Below, piece by piece: positions 7,547-15,866 of a stretch of 64,000 nt of DNA; within the stretch, counting starts at the first letter, position 1, and each line of letters starts with the position of its first letter. Under the pieces are notes generated by a model that did not search any database, was not told where the DNA came from, and worked only from the letters and a program-made list of their open reading frames with translations. Source of the DNA: Taishania sp037189645 (GTDB lineage Bacteria > Bacteroidota > Bacteroidia > Flavobacteriales_D > Crocinitomicaceae); assembly GCA_037189645.1 (NCBI GenBank), contig JBBCIY010000003.1:174381-238380 (forward strand). Reading direction: 5' to 3'. Position numbers and translations under genes: made by a program.

Positions 7547-9448
7547 ATGACAAACAAATTGCAAATCAAATCGTTCGAAGAATACAAAGAGAAATACGCA
7601 TTAAGCATTGAGAAACCGGAAGAATTCTGGGCGGAAGTAGCCGAAGAATTTCAGTGGATGAAGAAGTGGGACAAGGTGCTCGAATGGAATTTCCGGGAAC
7701 CAAAGGTAGAATGGTTCAAAGGCGCGAAGCTCAACATCACTGAAAATGCACTGGACCGCCATCTGGCAAAAAGAGGGAATAAGCTGGCGCTGATCTGGGA
7801 GCCGAATGATCCGAAACAGCGCTTTGTCCGCTATACCTACCGTGAATTGTATGAACACGTCTGTCAGTTTGCAAACGCGTTGAAAGAAAAAGGAGTAAAG
7901 AAAGGGGACAGGGTGTGTATCTACATGCCGATGATCCCTGAACTGACCATAGCTGTGCTTGCGTGTGCCAGGATCGGTGCGATCCACTCTGTGATATTTG
8001 CCGGTTTCTCTTCCACGGCGATGGCCGACCGGATCAACGATGCACAGGCAAAAGTAGTCATTACCTCTGATGGACTGAACAGGGGGGCAAAACAGATCCC
8101 GGTAAAAAGGGTCGTTGATGAAGCCCTGGAATCGTGTTCTTCCGTGGAAAGTGTGATCGTGTTCGACTGCCTGGGCTGGGGACCGACCATGAAAGAGGGG
8201 CGTGATTTCTGGTGGCATGATGTGGTGACGGGACAGCCGAAAGTATGTGAACCCGAGCCGATGGATGCCGAAGATGTATTGTTTATCCTGTACACCTCAG
8301 GATCTACCGGTAAACCGAAAGGAGTCGTGCATACCTGTGCAGGATACATGGTTGGAGCCGCATATACTTTTCAGAATGTGTACCAGTGCGAAGAGTCAGA
8401 TATCTACTGGTGTACGGCAGATGTCGGCTGGATCACGGGGCATACCTATATCATATACGGACCATTGGTTTCCGGTACAACAACAGTCATGTTTGAGGGC
8501 ATCCCGACTTACCCGGATCCGGGGCGTTTCTGGCAGGTTGTAGATAAGCACAGCGTCAACCAGTTCTTAACGGCACCTACAGCTATCCGGTCACTGATGG
8601 CATATGGAGAAGACCATGTCTTGTCTTACAGCCTGGATTCTCTGAAAGTGCTGGGATCGGTAGGAGAGCCGATCAATGACGAAGCCTGGAAATGGTACCA
8701 TCTGCACGTAGGAAAAGAACGTTGTCCTATCGTAGATAACTGGTGGCAGACAGAAACCGGGGCGATCATGATCTCGGGTATGGGAGCTATTTCTCCGATG
8801 AAACCGACCTATGCGGGTTATCCGCTTCCGGGAGTAAATCCTGTTTTACTGGACCAGGAAGGCAAAGAGATCCAGGAAGCGGATGTGGAAGGGTATTTGT
8901 GCATCAAATCTCCCTGGCCATCCATGCTGCGTACAACCTATGGCGATCACGAGCGTTGCCGGGTAACTTATTTCTCAACGTATGATGGCTATTACTTTAC
9001 AGGGGACGGAGCAAAGCGGGATAAGAACGGAATGTACCGCATTATCGGGCGTGTGGATGACGTTATCAATGTTTCCGGGCATCGTTTCGGAACGGCAGAA
9101 ATCGAAAACGCGATTAATTTACAGGAAAATGTGGTGGAGTCTGCGGTTGTAGGCTTTCCCCATCCGGTGAAAGGACAGTCGATTTACGCGTTTGTTGTCT
9201 GTGATAAAGTACCGGAAGATGAGATCCATGCACGTGGTGAAATCGTTGAATCGGTCGTTGCGGAAATCGGTAAGATCGCCATTCCTGAAAAGATACAATT
9301 CGTAAGCGGGTTGCCCAAAACCCGTTCGGGTAAGATCATGCGGCGCATCCTGCGTAAAATAGCGGAAGGAGATACGGCCAATTTAGGAGACACGAGTACA
9401 TTGCTGGATCCGAATGTGGTGGATGAGCTGATCGAAGGAAAATTATAA
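7547..9448 (+). CDS. acsA: Acetate--CoA ligase (acetyl-CoA synthetase)
   Basis: A full-length 633-residue AMP-forming acetyl-CoA synthetase, converting acetate, ATP and CoA to acetyl-CoA, AMP and PPi in the cytoplasm. Signatures in order are the P-loop YTSGSTGKPKG, the acetate-pocket/adenylate motif WWQTETG, the TGDGA and GRVDDVINVSGHR hinge region, and the C-terminal lysine (about K596) in PKTRSGKIMRR that is acetylated in well-studied homologues. It follows the receiver gene by 28 bp, probably in the same transcript, and is followed by a terminator. The context gives a sensor-receiver-enzyme unit for scavenging acetate. Confidence 0.97.
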   Translation: MTNKLQIKSFEEYKEKYALSIEKPEEFWAEVAEEFQWMKKWDKVLEWNFREPKVEWFKGAKLNITENALDRHLAKRGNKLALIWEPNDPKQRFVRYTYRELYEHVCQFANALKEKGVKKGDRVCIYMPMIPELTIAVLACARIGAIHSVIFAGFSSTAMADRINDAQAKVVITSDGLNRGAKQIPVKRVVDEALESCSSVESVIVFDCLGWGPTMKEGRDFWWHDVVTGQPKVCEPEPMDAEDVLFILYTSGSTGKPKGVVHTCAGYMVGAAYTFQNVYQCEESDIYWCTADVGWITGHTYIIYGPLVSGTTTVMFEGIPTYPDPGRFWQVVDKHSVNQFLTAPTAIRSLMAYGEDHVLSYSLDSLKVLGSVGEPINDEAWKWYHLHVGKERCPIVDNWWQTETGAIMISGMGAISPMKPTYAGYPLPGVNPVLLDQEGKEIQEADVEGYLCIKSPWPSMLRTTYGDHERCRVTYFSTYDGYYFTGDGAKRDKNGMYRIIGRVDDVINVSGHRFGTAEIENAINLQENVVESAVVGFPHPVKGQSIYAFVVCDKVPEDEIHARGEIVESVVAEIGKIAIPEKIQFVSGLPKTRSGKIMRRILRKIAEGDTANLGDTSTLLDPNVVDELIEGKL

Positions 9449-9472
9449 GCTTTTTTTCTTCCGGATACTGAG

Positions 9473-9499
9473 AACGGTGACTGAAAGGTCGCCGTTTTT
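9473..9499 (+). terminator. Rho-independent terminator after acsA
   Basis: A 9-bp stem with one G-T pair (AACGGTGAC at 9473-9481 with GTCGCCGTT at 9488-9496) is followed by a T run. It ends the sensor/acsA transcript. Confidence 0.8.
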
Positions 9500-9514
9500 A
9501 TTACTAGCGGTTTT

Positions 9515-9856
9515 TTAATTAAATGTAAAATACAAAGAAACCAATACGGCTATTCCGAACGTTAAAGTAGCCATACAACCTGTATTTTCTTGCTTATTTT
9601 TAAAACCTTTATAGCTTGCTTGTTTTCCATATCTTTTTGCATCGTATTTGTGTGCTTTATCATGCTGATACTGGTTTTTGAAAACCCATAAATTAGAAGG
9701 AGAGTTATTGAGTTTATTCCTGTCTTTATGATGAACAACTTCTCCCTTTTTTAAAGCACGGCCAAGTTTTTTTTCAGCTACAACTCGGTGTACTAACCTA
9801 TTGCTGTCCGAATATCTGCGATAACCATTGTCATCAATATATGTTTTTGCAGGCAT
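9515..9856 (-). CDS. HNH nuclease-like protein with C-terminal transmembrane helix
   Basis: A 113-residue protein. Residues 22-70 form an HNH domain: LVHRVVAEKKLG, then VVHHKDRNKLNNSPSNLW with H42/H43 and N51/N55, then H65 and H69 in QHDKAH. This is the compact HNH type of homing-endonuclease and phage HNH proteins. After a basic linker (70-90) the protein ends in a hydrophobic segment (about 92-111) that looks like a membrane helix. An HNH domain with a membrane tail is unusual. The gene is A+T-richer than its neighbours and stands alone between acsA and an efflux pump, which may indicate acquisition. The target, and whether it cleaves DNA, cannot be read from sequence. Confidence 0.75.
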   Translation of the reverse strand: MPAKTYIDDNGYRRYSDSNRLVHRVVAEKKLGRALKKGEVVHHKDRNKLNNSPSNLWVFKNQYQHDKAHKYDAKRYGKQASYKGFKNKQENTGCMATLTFGIAVLVSLYFTFN

Positions 9857-9942
9857 GAAATTTTAATTTATGGTAGTGTTATATCAACATGTTTGCCAAA
9901 AAACGATCGGCAATTTTTCTGTCAGCTTTAGTTTGAAAGGGA

Positions 9943-11340
9943 TCAGTGATGCCCGGACATGTTATCGCCATCATGATTGTTCAGCCGCAGGAATAGCAAG
10001 CTGGATACTGCCGTGATGATTCCCAGGGATATGAATGTATGCTGAAACGCTTCCAGAATAGGTCCAGACAGCAGCCAGGTGGAGGAGGAAAATTTTGATA
10101 ATAAGTAGGCCCCCACGGATATTCCCAGGCTCATGGATAGCTGCTGCATCACCAGTAAGAGACTGTTCCCGCTGCTGGCCGTCTCATTGTTGAGGTCCGA
10201 AAGTGAAATGGTATTCATGGACGTCAGCTGGATGCTGTTCACAGCTCCGAAAATGACCATGAGCGGGATCAGGTTGGGCAATTTGGTGTGTTCATCTACA
10301 AAAAAGCCGAAAAATGAAATGATAACGGCTATGATGAGGGTGTTGAAGATCAGGGTCTTCTTATAGCCGAGGTATTTTACAATGGGGACTACCCAGGGTT
10401 TTACCAGTACAGCGGTCAGGGCGACGGGGATCATCATCATTCCGGAGGTCATTGCAGGTTGCTTGAGTCCTACCTGGAACAACAGTGGCAGCAGCAGCGG
10501 CATTCCGCCGATCCCCAGGCGGGTCAGGAGGTTTCCGAACAGACCGATGCGTAACGTGCGGATGCGGATGAGGTGAAGATTGATCAATGCCCTTTCGCGG
10601 TTTCGCTTGTAGTGGAAATAGTACAGGTTCATCAGCAGGAACGAAACTCCGAAAATTACAACCAGGTACAGGTCATGGAGCACTTCGTGCGAGCCCAGCT
10701 CTATTCCGATGGTCAGGAGGACTAACGAACCGCCGAAGAACAGCATCCCGAAGAAATCGAAACCGGGACGATCCTTTTTGTATTCAGGCATGTTTTTCCA
10801 GGCAAAATACATCCCGAACACCCCGATAGGTATGTTGATGAGGAAGATCCAGTGCCAGCTGGCTACTTCTACGAGGAAGCCTCCCAGCGAAGGACCGATG
10901 ATAGGCCCTACCAACCCTGGTATTGTTATGAAATTAATCACACTCAACAGCTTGTCTTTCTCGTAGGTGTATAATATTGCCAATCGTGAGACAGGAACCA
11001 TCATCGATCCCCCGATCGCCTGAATGATCCGTGAGACAATTAATGCGGACAGGGTAGGAGCGATGGCACAAAACAGTGACCCGAGCGAAAAAACCCCGAC
11101 CGCGATCACAAAGATTCTCCGGGAACCAAACCGGTCGGATAGCCATCCGCTCAACGGGATCAGCAATGCCAGAACAAGTGTGTAGCTGATAACAACGCTT
11201 TGCAATGAAAGGGGGGATTGGTTGAGATCCGCGGCAATGGAAGGCAATGCCGTATTCAGGATCGTTCCGTCCAGCGATTGCATGAAAATAGCCAATGCTG
11301 CTATCCAGGGAAGCTTACTTCGGGTTAGTTGGGTCTCCAT
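9943..11340 (-). CDS. DHA2-family (EmrB/QacA-type) MFS drug efflux transporter
   Basis: An inner-membrane H+-coupled exporter of about 465 residues with 14 predicted helices. The DHA2 motif D1 (LDGTILNTALPSIAADL) is in helix 1, motif A (GWLSDRFGSRR) in the helix 2-3 loop, and motif C-like GPIIGPSLGGFL in helix 5. Family members expel drugs and dyes. The frame allows a GTG one codon earlier, but ATG at 11340 is the natural start. No TetR or MarR regulator or membrane-fusion partner (EmrA) is adjacent, so it probably works alone. Its substrate is unknown. Confidence 0.92.
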   Translation of the reverse strand: METQLTRSKLPWIAALAIFMQSLDGTILNTALPSIAADLNQSPLSLQSVVISYTLVLALLIPLSGWLSDRFGSRRIFVIAVGVFSLGSLFCAIAPTLSALIVSRIIQAIGGSMMVPVSRLAILYTYEKDKLLSVINFITIPGLVGPIIGPSLGGFLVEVASWHWIFLINIPIGVFGMYFAWKNMPEYKKDRPGFDFFGMLFFGGSLVLLTIGIELGSHEVLHDLYLVVIFGVSFLLMNLYYFHYKRNRERALINLHLIRIRTLRIGLFGNLLTRLGIGGMPLLLPLLFQVGLKQPAMTSGMMMIPVALTAVLVKPWVVPIVKYLGYKKTLIFNTLIIAVIISFFGFFVDEHTKLPNLIPLMVIFGAVNSIQLTSMNTISLSDLNNETASSGNSLLLVMQQLSMSLGISVGAYLLSKFSSSTWLLSGPILEAFQHTFISLGIITAVSSLLFLRLNNHDGDNMSGHH

Positions 11341-11521
11341 CACTGTAAAAATAATAATTAATAACTACAGTCAAATCAAAAATAACAGCCGGATCATCTG
11401 ATAATCCATCGTCTGATATGGATCCGTAAAATAATTTCGAATGAGATTAAAAAAATCACATATTATGGATCTGGTATTCCATTCTATTTTATACATTTAC
11501 AGCCAATTATAAAAAAAGAAG

Positions 11522-11797
11522 ATGAAAACATTATTTTTAACTCTTGTGGCTTTGTTCGTTGTTAATATTGCCAGCGCATTTACGATCCGTTACTATAATA
11601 AAGACTCCAAAAAGCATACGATGGAAGTACGTTCAAACGGATCCACTCAAAAAATCGAGTTCAATTCTTCCACTACGAGTTCTGCTTCGGTTCAGACAAG
11701 CGCTTCTGAAGTTGAGATAAAAACAGAGTGTGGATGGGTGAAAGTGAAAGATGGCGCGAAAATAACCATCCAGAACGGGTGCATTAAAATTGATTAA
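11522..11797 (+). CDS. Small secreted hypothetical protein
   Basis: A 91-residue protein with a clear signal peptide (about 20 residues, ending near NIASAF). The mature part is short and beta-rich, with many Ser/Thr residues and two cysteines (in TECGW and NGCIK) about 17 residues apart that could form a disulfide. No family is recognised. It is monocistronic, with its own promoter region, and is followed closely by a strong terminator, so it is probably well expressed. It is probably periplasmic or exported. Confidence 0.75.
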   Translation: MKTLFLTLVALFVVNIASAFTIRYYNKDSKKHTMEVRSNGSTQKIEFNSSTTSSASVQTSASEVEIKTECGWVKVKDGAKITIQNGCIKID

Positions 11798-11823
11798 TAG
11801 TTCACAACATCAATAAAGTGTAA

Positions 11824-11850
11824 AAGCTCTGAGCAATCAGGGCTTTTTTT
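11824..11850 (+). terminator. Rho-independent terminator with GCAA tetraloop
   Basis: A 9-bp stem (11824-11832 with 11837-11845, one G-T pair) closes a GCAA loop and runs into seven or more T residues. It ends the small secreted protein gene. Confidence 0.9.
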
Positions 11851-11939
11851 ATGGGATTATCGCTTTTTTGTTTTTTACAACAACATCGAACTGAAATTAA
11901 TTTTTGAATTTTTGGTGGAAAATTGGAAAATAAATATTT

Positions 11940-11956
11940 ACTTTGCATTTCAAAGT
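11940..11956 (+). promoter_or_regulatory. Putative operator, 17-bp palindrome (copy 1)
   Basis: ACTTTGCATTTCAAAGT is an inverted repeat (8-1-8) with one mismatch. It ends 7 bp before the ATG at 11964 and is followed by CTTTTTAT. A perfect version of the same palindrome precedes the DUF4173 gene at 12915-12931. The likely binder is the winged-helix protein encoded between the two sites. Confidence 0.65.
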
Positions 11957-11963
11957 TCTTTTT

Positions 11964-12605
11964 ATGAGTCAGGAGAAAGATTATTTACAGGATTTGACAG
12001 AGATCCGTTCCATAATGGAAAAATCCACCCGGTTTATTTCTTTAAGCGGCTTGTCCGGCGTTTTTGCAGGAATTGTTGCCCTGGCAGGAGCAGGGATGGC
12101 ACATCTTTCCATCAGGGATTTTAAATCGCTTCTTACGCCCGACCTGGCGGACGAGGTATGGAATTCTATGATTGTCAGGCTTGAGGTCAGGTTATTGCTG
12201 ATTGCTGTTTCTGTTTTACTGCTGGCGCTGTTTGGCGGCTATTATTTTACTGCCAGGAAAGCAAAACGACTGGAGCAGCACGTGTGGACAAAATCTACCC
12301 GTCACTTATTGATCAATTTGTCCATTCCGCTGATTTCAGGAGGATTGTTCTGCTTTTCCATGTATTACCACGGACTGATCGGGATGATTGCCCCTGCCAT
12401 GCTTATTTTCTACGGACTGGCACTCATCAACGGGAGCAAATATACGTTGAATGACACTCGCTACCTGGGAGTTCTGGAAATAGCGCTGGGGTTGACAGCC
12501 ACATTTTTTGTCGGCTACGGCCTGTGGTTCTGGGCGTTCGGATTCGGCATCCTGCACATTGTGTACGGTATTTCAATGTATTACAAATACGAACGGAACA
12601 AATGA
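11964..12605 (+). CDS. Polytopic membrane protein, partner of winged-helix regulator
   Basis: A 213-residue integral membrane protein with about six hydrophobic segments. An N-terminal acidic/amphipathic stretch (MSQEKDYLQDLTEIRSIMEK) precedes the first helix. The frame is open a little further upstream, but ATG 11964 is chosen because the upstream bases form the operator palindrome. The stop overlaps the start of the winged-helix gene (ATGA), giving translational coupling. Such membrane-protein/regulator pairs are recurrent in Bacteroidota. The protein may respond to or modify the envelope, but its function is not known. Confidence 0.75.
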   Translation: MSQEKDYLQDLTEIRSIMEKSTRFISLSGLSGVFAGIVALAGAGMAHLSIRDFKSLLTPDLADEVWNSMIVRLEVRLLLIAVSVLLLALFGGYYFTARKAKRLEQHVWTKSTRHLLINLSIPLISGGLFCFSMYYHGLIGMIAPAMLIFYGLALINGSKYTLNDTRYLGVLEIALGLTATFFVGYGLWFWAFGFGILHIVYGISMYYKYERNK

Positions 12606-12895
12606 AAGAATTCATTTCACAGCTGAACAAAGCCTTTGAAAGCAGGATCCGGCTTGGAATAATGTCCATGTTGATGGTCAACGACACTGTTGATTTCCTT
12701 ACGTTAAAAGAAATGCTGAATGCCAGTGACGGAAACATTGCCAGTCATATCTCTGCGCTTGAAAAAGCGGAATACCTGACAGTGGAAAAGAGATTTATAG
12801 GCAGGAAAACAAATACCAGCTATTCCATAACTCCCTATGGAAGAAGAGCTTTTAATGAGCACCTGGCAGCGCTTGAAAAATTATTGAAACGATAA
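12602..12895 (+). CDS. Winged-helix transcriptional regulator (MarR/ArsR-like, one-domain)
   Basis: A 97-residue DNA-binding protein made of a single winged helix. The recognition region is about residues 30-55 (TLKEMLNASDGNIASHISAL), then EKAEYLTVEKRF, then the wing with GRKTNTSYSITPYGRRAF. No ligand-binding domain is present. It starts inside the stop codon of the membrane-protein gene and lies between two copies of a 17-bp palindrome. The simplest reading is that it binds both copies, repressing itself, the upstream membrane gene and the downstream DUF4173 gene. How it senses a signal, perhaps through the membrane protein, is unknown. Confidence 0.85.
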   Translation: MKEFISQLNKAFESRIRLGIMSMLMVNDTVDFLTLKEMLNASDGNIASHISALEKAEYLTVEKRFIGRKTNTSYSITPYGRRAFNEHLAALEKLLKR

Positions 12896-12914
12896 ACTAT
12901 TTTTTTAACCATAA

Positions 12915-12931
12915 ACTTTGAAATTCAAAGT
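12915..12931 (+). promoter_or_regulatory. Putative operator, 17-bp palindrome (copy 2, perfect)
   Basis: ACTTTGAAATTCAAAGT is a perfect 8-1-8 inverted repeat lying 17 bp before the ATG at 12949 and followed by GCTTTTTAT. It matches the copy at 11940-11956. Its left arm, ACTTTG, may overlap a -7-type promoter element, so binding would block transcription. Confidence 0.7.
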
Positions 12932-12948
12932 GCTTTTTATTTAATGAT

Positions 12949-14385
12949 ATGAAAAAGAAAACCATTCTCATTTTGATTTGCTTAGCTGCGTATTGTTATT
13001 TGTTCTACCAACAAACGATCGGGGTCAATTTCTTGATTTTTAATGTGCTCATGATCACAAGCCTGCTGGTGATTGATAAAACACGTGTAAAAAAACGAAC
13101 CTGGCTTTTAGTGGCATTGGGAGCGGTCATTACTTCATTGAGCGCCTGTCTGTACGGAAATGTCCTTTCTTACATAGGAAATGTGGTTTCTTTACTTTTG
13201 CTGGCAAACCTGAGCCTGGAAAAGGAAGCTTCTTTGTTCTTTTCATTCGTACAGGTTTGCTTCAGTTATATTGCTGTTCCGTTCGTCCGGCTGGCAGATC
13301 TGGCGGACCGTATGATGAACAGAGAAGAAGGGGAGAAGTCGGCCGGGATAACTTTCAGCACTGTTTTAAAGTTTGCCATTCCGACGGTTGTCTTGTTGGT
13401 ATTCTTTTTTCTTTATAAAAGTTCAAATGTTGTCTTTTCCTCTTTTATCGATTCGATCCACCTGGAGATTTCATGGAATTTTATCGGGTTCCTCCTTTTC
13501 GGATCTTACCTGATCTCTGTTTTCTTTAACCAGTATTCATTTGCTCCGTTGATACAGGCAGACCGGAAGTCTGGCAACGCTCTGACGGGAGAAAAGGTCA
13601 ATGAGAAGTCGTTGTTCGGTTCTGTGGATGCGGAATTCAGCTCCGCCGTGATTACATTTTCATTGCTGAACCTGTTGCTGTTGTTTGTCAACATTCTGGA
13701 TATTCAGTTCATACTGTCGGACAGTGAATATAAAGCCCATGAATATTCCAGATACATCCATCAGGGAGTGAACAGCTCTGTTTTTTCAGTTTTGGTTGCT
13801 ATATTGGTGACGTTGTATTTCTTCCGCGGAAATCTGAATTTCTTTTCTAAAAGTAAAGGATTAAGAATACTGGCGATCATCTGGATCATTCTGAATATGG
13901 TTTTGCTGTTTACCTGTGTTCACAAGAATTTTAGCTATATCCATGAATACGGATTGACGCATAAACGAATAGGTGTTTACTTCTACCTGCTGATTACCTG
14001 TATCGGGTTATTGACAACCTGGATTAAAATAACATCGTTTAAAAGTAACCTGTTTCTTGTCCGTTCAAATACCTGGTCGGTATTCGTCGTGCTGGTAGTG
14101 AGCACAGCAGTAAACTGGAACCGGCTGATCGTTGAATATAACAGTACCTGTCAGCCATCCATCGATTATACGTATTACTATTACAACGTTCCTGAGGCAA
14201 GCCTGCCGCTTTTAATGAAAAATTACGAGTCGCTGACCAGCAGAATAGATGGTGAAGGAAATGATGTGAAGGACCTGATCAAAAGAAGGGCACACGCTTT
14301 TATCAAACGTTATGAGAAGATGGACTGGCAATCCTGGAACCTGGAAGACCGGCGGATTTACAGCGAGATCAAAGCGACGGAGTAA
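12949..14385 (+). CDS. DUF4173 (DUF4153-like) multi-pass membrane protein
   Basis: A 478-residue integral membrane protein with about 10-12 hydrophobic segments. It ends in a soluble tail (about 400-478) containing YNVPEASLPLLMKNYESL and a basic/acidic C-terminus. The pattern matches DUF4173/DUF4153 proteins, whose function is not established. The gene has its own putative operator, shared with the regulator operon just upstream, so the three genes are probably co-regulated. No catalytic motif is recognised. Confidence 0.8.
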   Translation: MKKKTILILICLAAYCYLFYQQTIGVNFLIFNVLMITSLLVIDKTRVKKRTWLLVALGAVITSLSACLYGNVLSYIGNVVSLLLLANLSLEKEASLFFSFVQVCFSYIAVPFVRLADLADRMMNREEGEKSAGITFSTVLKFAIPTVVLLVFFFLYKSSNVVFSSFIDSIHLEISWNFIGFLLFGSYLISVFFNQYSFAPLIQADRKSGNALTGEKVNEKSLFGSVDAEFSSAVITFSLLNLLLLFVNILDIQFILSDSEYKAHEYSRYIHQGVNSSVFSVLVAILVTLYFFRGNLNFFSKSKGLRILAIIWIILNMVLLFTCVHKNFSYIHEYGLTHKRIGVYFYLLITCIGLLTTWIKITSFKSNLFLVRSNTWSVFVVLVVSTAVNWNRLIVEYNSTCQPSIDYTYYYYNVPEASLPLLMKNYESLTSRIDGEGNDVKDLIKRRAHAFIKRYEKMDWQSWNLEDRRIYSEIKATE

Positions 14386-14390
14386 AAAGA

Positions 14391-14416
14391 AAGCGGCAGT
14401 CTCTCAACTGCCGCTT
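14391..14416 (-). terminator. Terminator between convergent DUF4173 and glycosyltransferase genes
   Basis: A perfect 10-bp stem (AAGCGGCAGT with ACTGCCGCTT) has a 6-nt loop. On the minus strand it is followed by TCTTTTT, so it ends the glycosyltransferase transcript. It may also act on the plus strand, where the T tract is poor. Confidence 0.75.
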
Positions 14417-14459
14417 CTGCTACAAGCAAAAAACTATTATAAAAAACGTAGAAATAAAA

Positions 14460-15866
14460 TTACTTTCTTTCGGGCAAACCTCTTGTCAGCCAACCTCTTC
14501 TATTTGCTGTAGCAATGGCGTATGGAGTGATCCAGAACAAGGTGAATGCGTAAAAGATACTGTAAGGAAACGCCCATAACGCGTCCAGCAGATCGTGTCT
14601 TTTTGCATAAAAGAATGCCTGGATACTTGAAAAAACAGCGATTCCGGCCAATGTTGAGATCAAAAACAAGATCGGGTGCGTGCCGATAAAGAACAACATG
14701 AGCAGGATCATCGGGTAGGCAAGAGAGATCTTCAGCCACTGATTCAGCAGCAGGATTCTCGGCCCGGTTGTGGACCCTTCCCGGAATTTTCCGAAAGCAA
14801 ACCGGCTCATCATGATATTTTCGCGTACATTGCTTCTTTCCCACCGGATGAACATTTTGTACAGGTTCTTGTATTTCTCAGGAATATTCGTATATACGTA
14901 GGCATTTCTCTGGAAAAGAACATGCATCCCCTGCTTTAAGATCATATTGGTCATGGCGCGGTCCTCTCCGATATCGGTCGGCTGTCCCATAAAGGTCTGG
15001 TTGATCCAGTCAGGAAGACAGTTCATTACGGCGTCACGGCGGTAAGCAGCCAATGCCCCGGGAGTACACAGCACCGAACCTAATACACTTTGAGCGGAGC
15101 GGACAAATTCAAAGCTAAACGCAAAGCTCACATTCAGCATCTTCGGGATCAGCGCCTCTTTGCTGTTCAGAACGCGTACATTCCCGGCCACTGCACCACA
15201 TTTTGGGTTGGTTATAAAAGGGCTTGTCATGTTTCGCAATGTGTCTTTTTTTACAACAGAGTCGCTGTCAACAGTGATAAACACTTCTCCTGTTCCAAGG
15301 TGGAAGCCTCTGTAAAGAGCGTGCCTTTTGCCTTTGTTTTCAGGTTGCTGGTAGATCGAAACCCGGTCACCCAGCAATTCTTTTGCCCGCAGCATCCAAT
15401 CCCATGTATCGTCCTTGCTTCCGTCATCAATAGCGATCAGCTCCAGCTTTTCCTCTGGGTAATTGCTTTCTGACAGGCTCATCAGTGTCTGGAAAACCAG
15501 CTCTCCTTCATTGTATGCAGGTACAATAACGGTGGCTTTTGGTAGTTGGTCATCGGAAACGGATTTGACTGCTTTGTACCTGAAATACAAAAATGTCAGG
15601 TAGAGAAGAAAACAGATTTTCAGTGCAAGCAGGATGAGCCCGGTAGTGATAATGACAATCCCCCAGGAACTGTTCATGCGTTCTGAATGCACCTTTTCAA
15701 AATGAGGGTGTAATTCAAACAACAAAAAGATCGATCCCAGTAAAACGAACAATGTTCCTGTGCCGATAAGCAGTTCCAAAGGTCTGGAAGTCGTAGTTGT
15801 TTCCTGGTCAGTTTGCCCAAGATTAGCAGTGAGGTTAAGGCTTGATGTCGTGTTTTTGTTCTCCAT
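14460..15866 (-). CDS. Family 2 glycosyltransferase, hyaluronan-synthase-like membrane enzyme
   Basis: A 468-residue processive-type GT2. Two helices (about 33-55 and 70-95) precede the cytoplasmic catalytic domain, and further helices follow (about 385-460). Catalytic motifs are VIVPAYNEGE, IDDGSKDDTW, the metal-binding VDSDS, CTPGALAAYRR, GEDRAMTN and RWERSNVRE, which stands in for the QxxRW motif. This order is that of hyaluronan, chitin and poly-GlcNAc synthases, using a UDP-sugar on the cytoplasmic side. It is monocistronic and has no neighbouring deacetylase or export genes, so the polymer or glycan product cannot be named. Confidence 0.88.
   Translation of the reverse strand: MENKNTTSSLNLTANLGQTDQETTTTSRPLELLIGTGTLFVLLGSIFLLFELHPHFEKVHSERMNSSWGIVIITTGLILLALKICFLLYLTFLYFRYKAVKSVSDDQLPKATVIVPAYNEGELVFQTLMSLSESNYPEEKLELIAIDDGSKDDTWDWMLRAKELLGDRVSIYQQPENKGKRHALYRGFHLGTGEVFITVDSDSVVKKDTLRNMTSPFITNPKCGAVAGNVRVLNSKEALIPKMLNVSFAFSFEFVRSAQSVLGSVLCTPGALAAYRRDAVMNCLPDWINQTFMGQPTDIGEDRAMTNMILKQGMHVLFQRNAYVYTNIPEKYKNLYKMFIRWERSNVRENIMMSRFAFGKFREGSTTGPRILLLNQWLKISLAYPMILLMLFFIGTHPILFLISTLAGIAVFSSIQAFFYAKRHDLLDALWAFPYSIFYAFTLFWITPYAIATANRRGWLTRGLPERK

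Noticed and set aside
9893..9919. Hairpin TTGCC...GGCAA followed by T run
   Set aside because: The only genes around are on the minus strand, and the T run follows on the plus strand; the stem is short, so no terminator is claimed.
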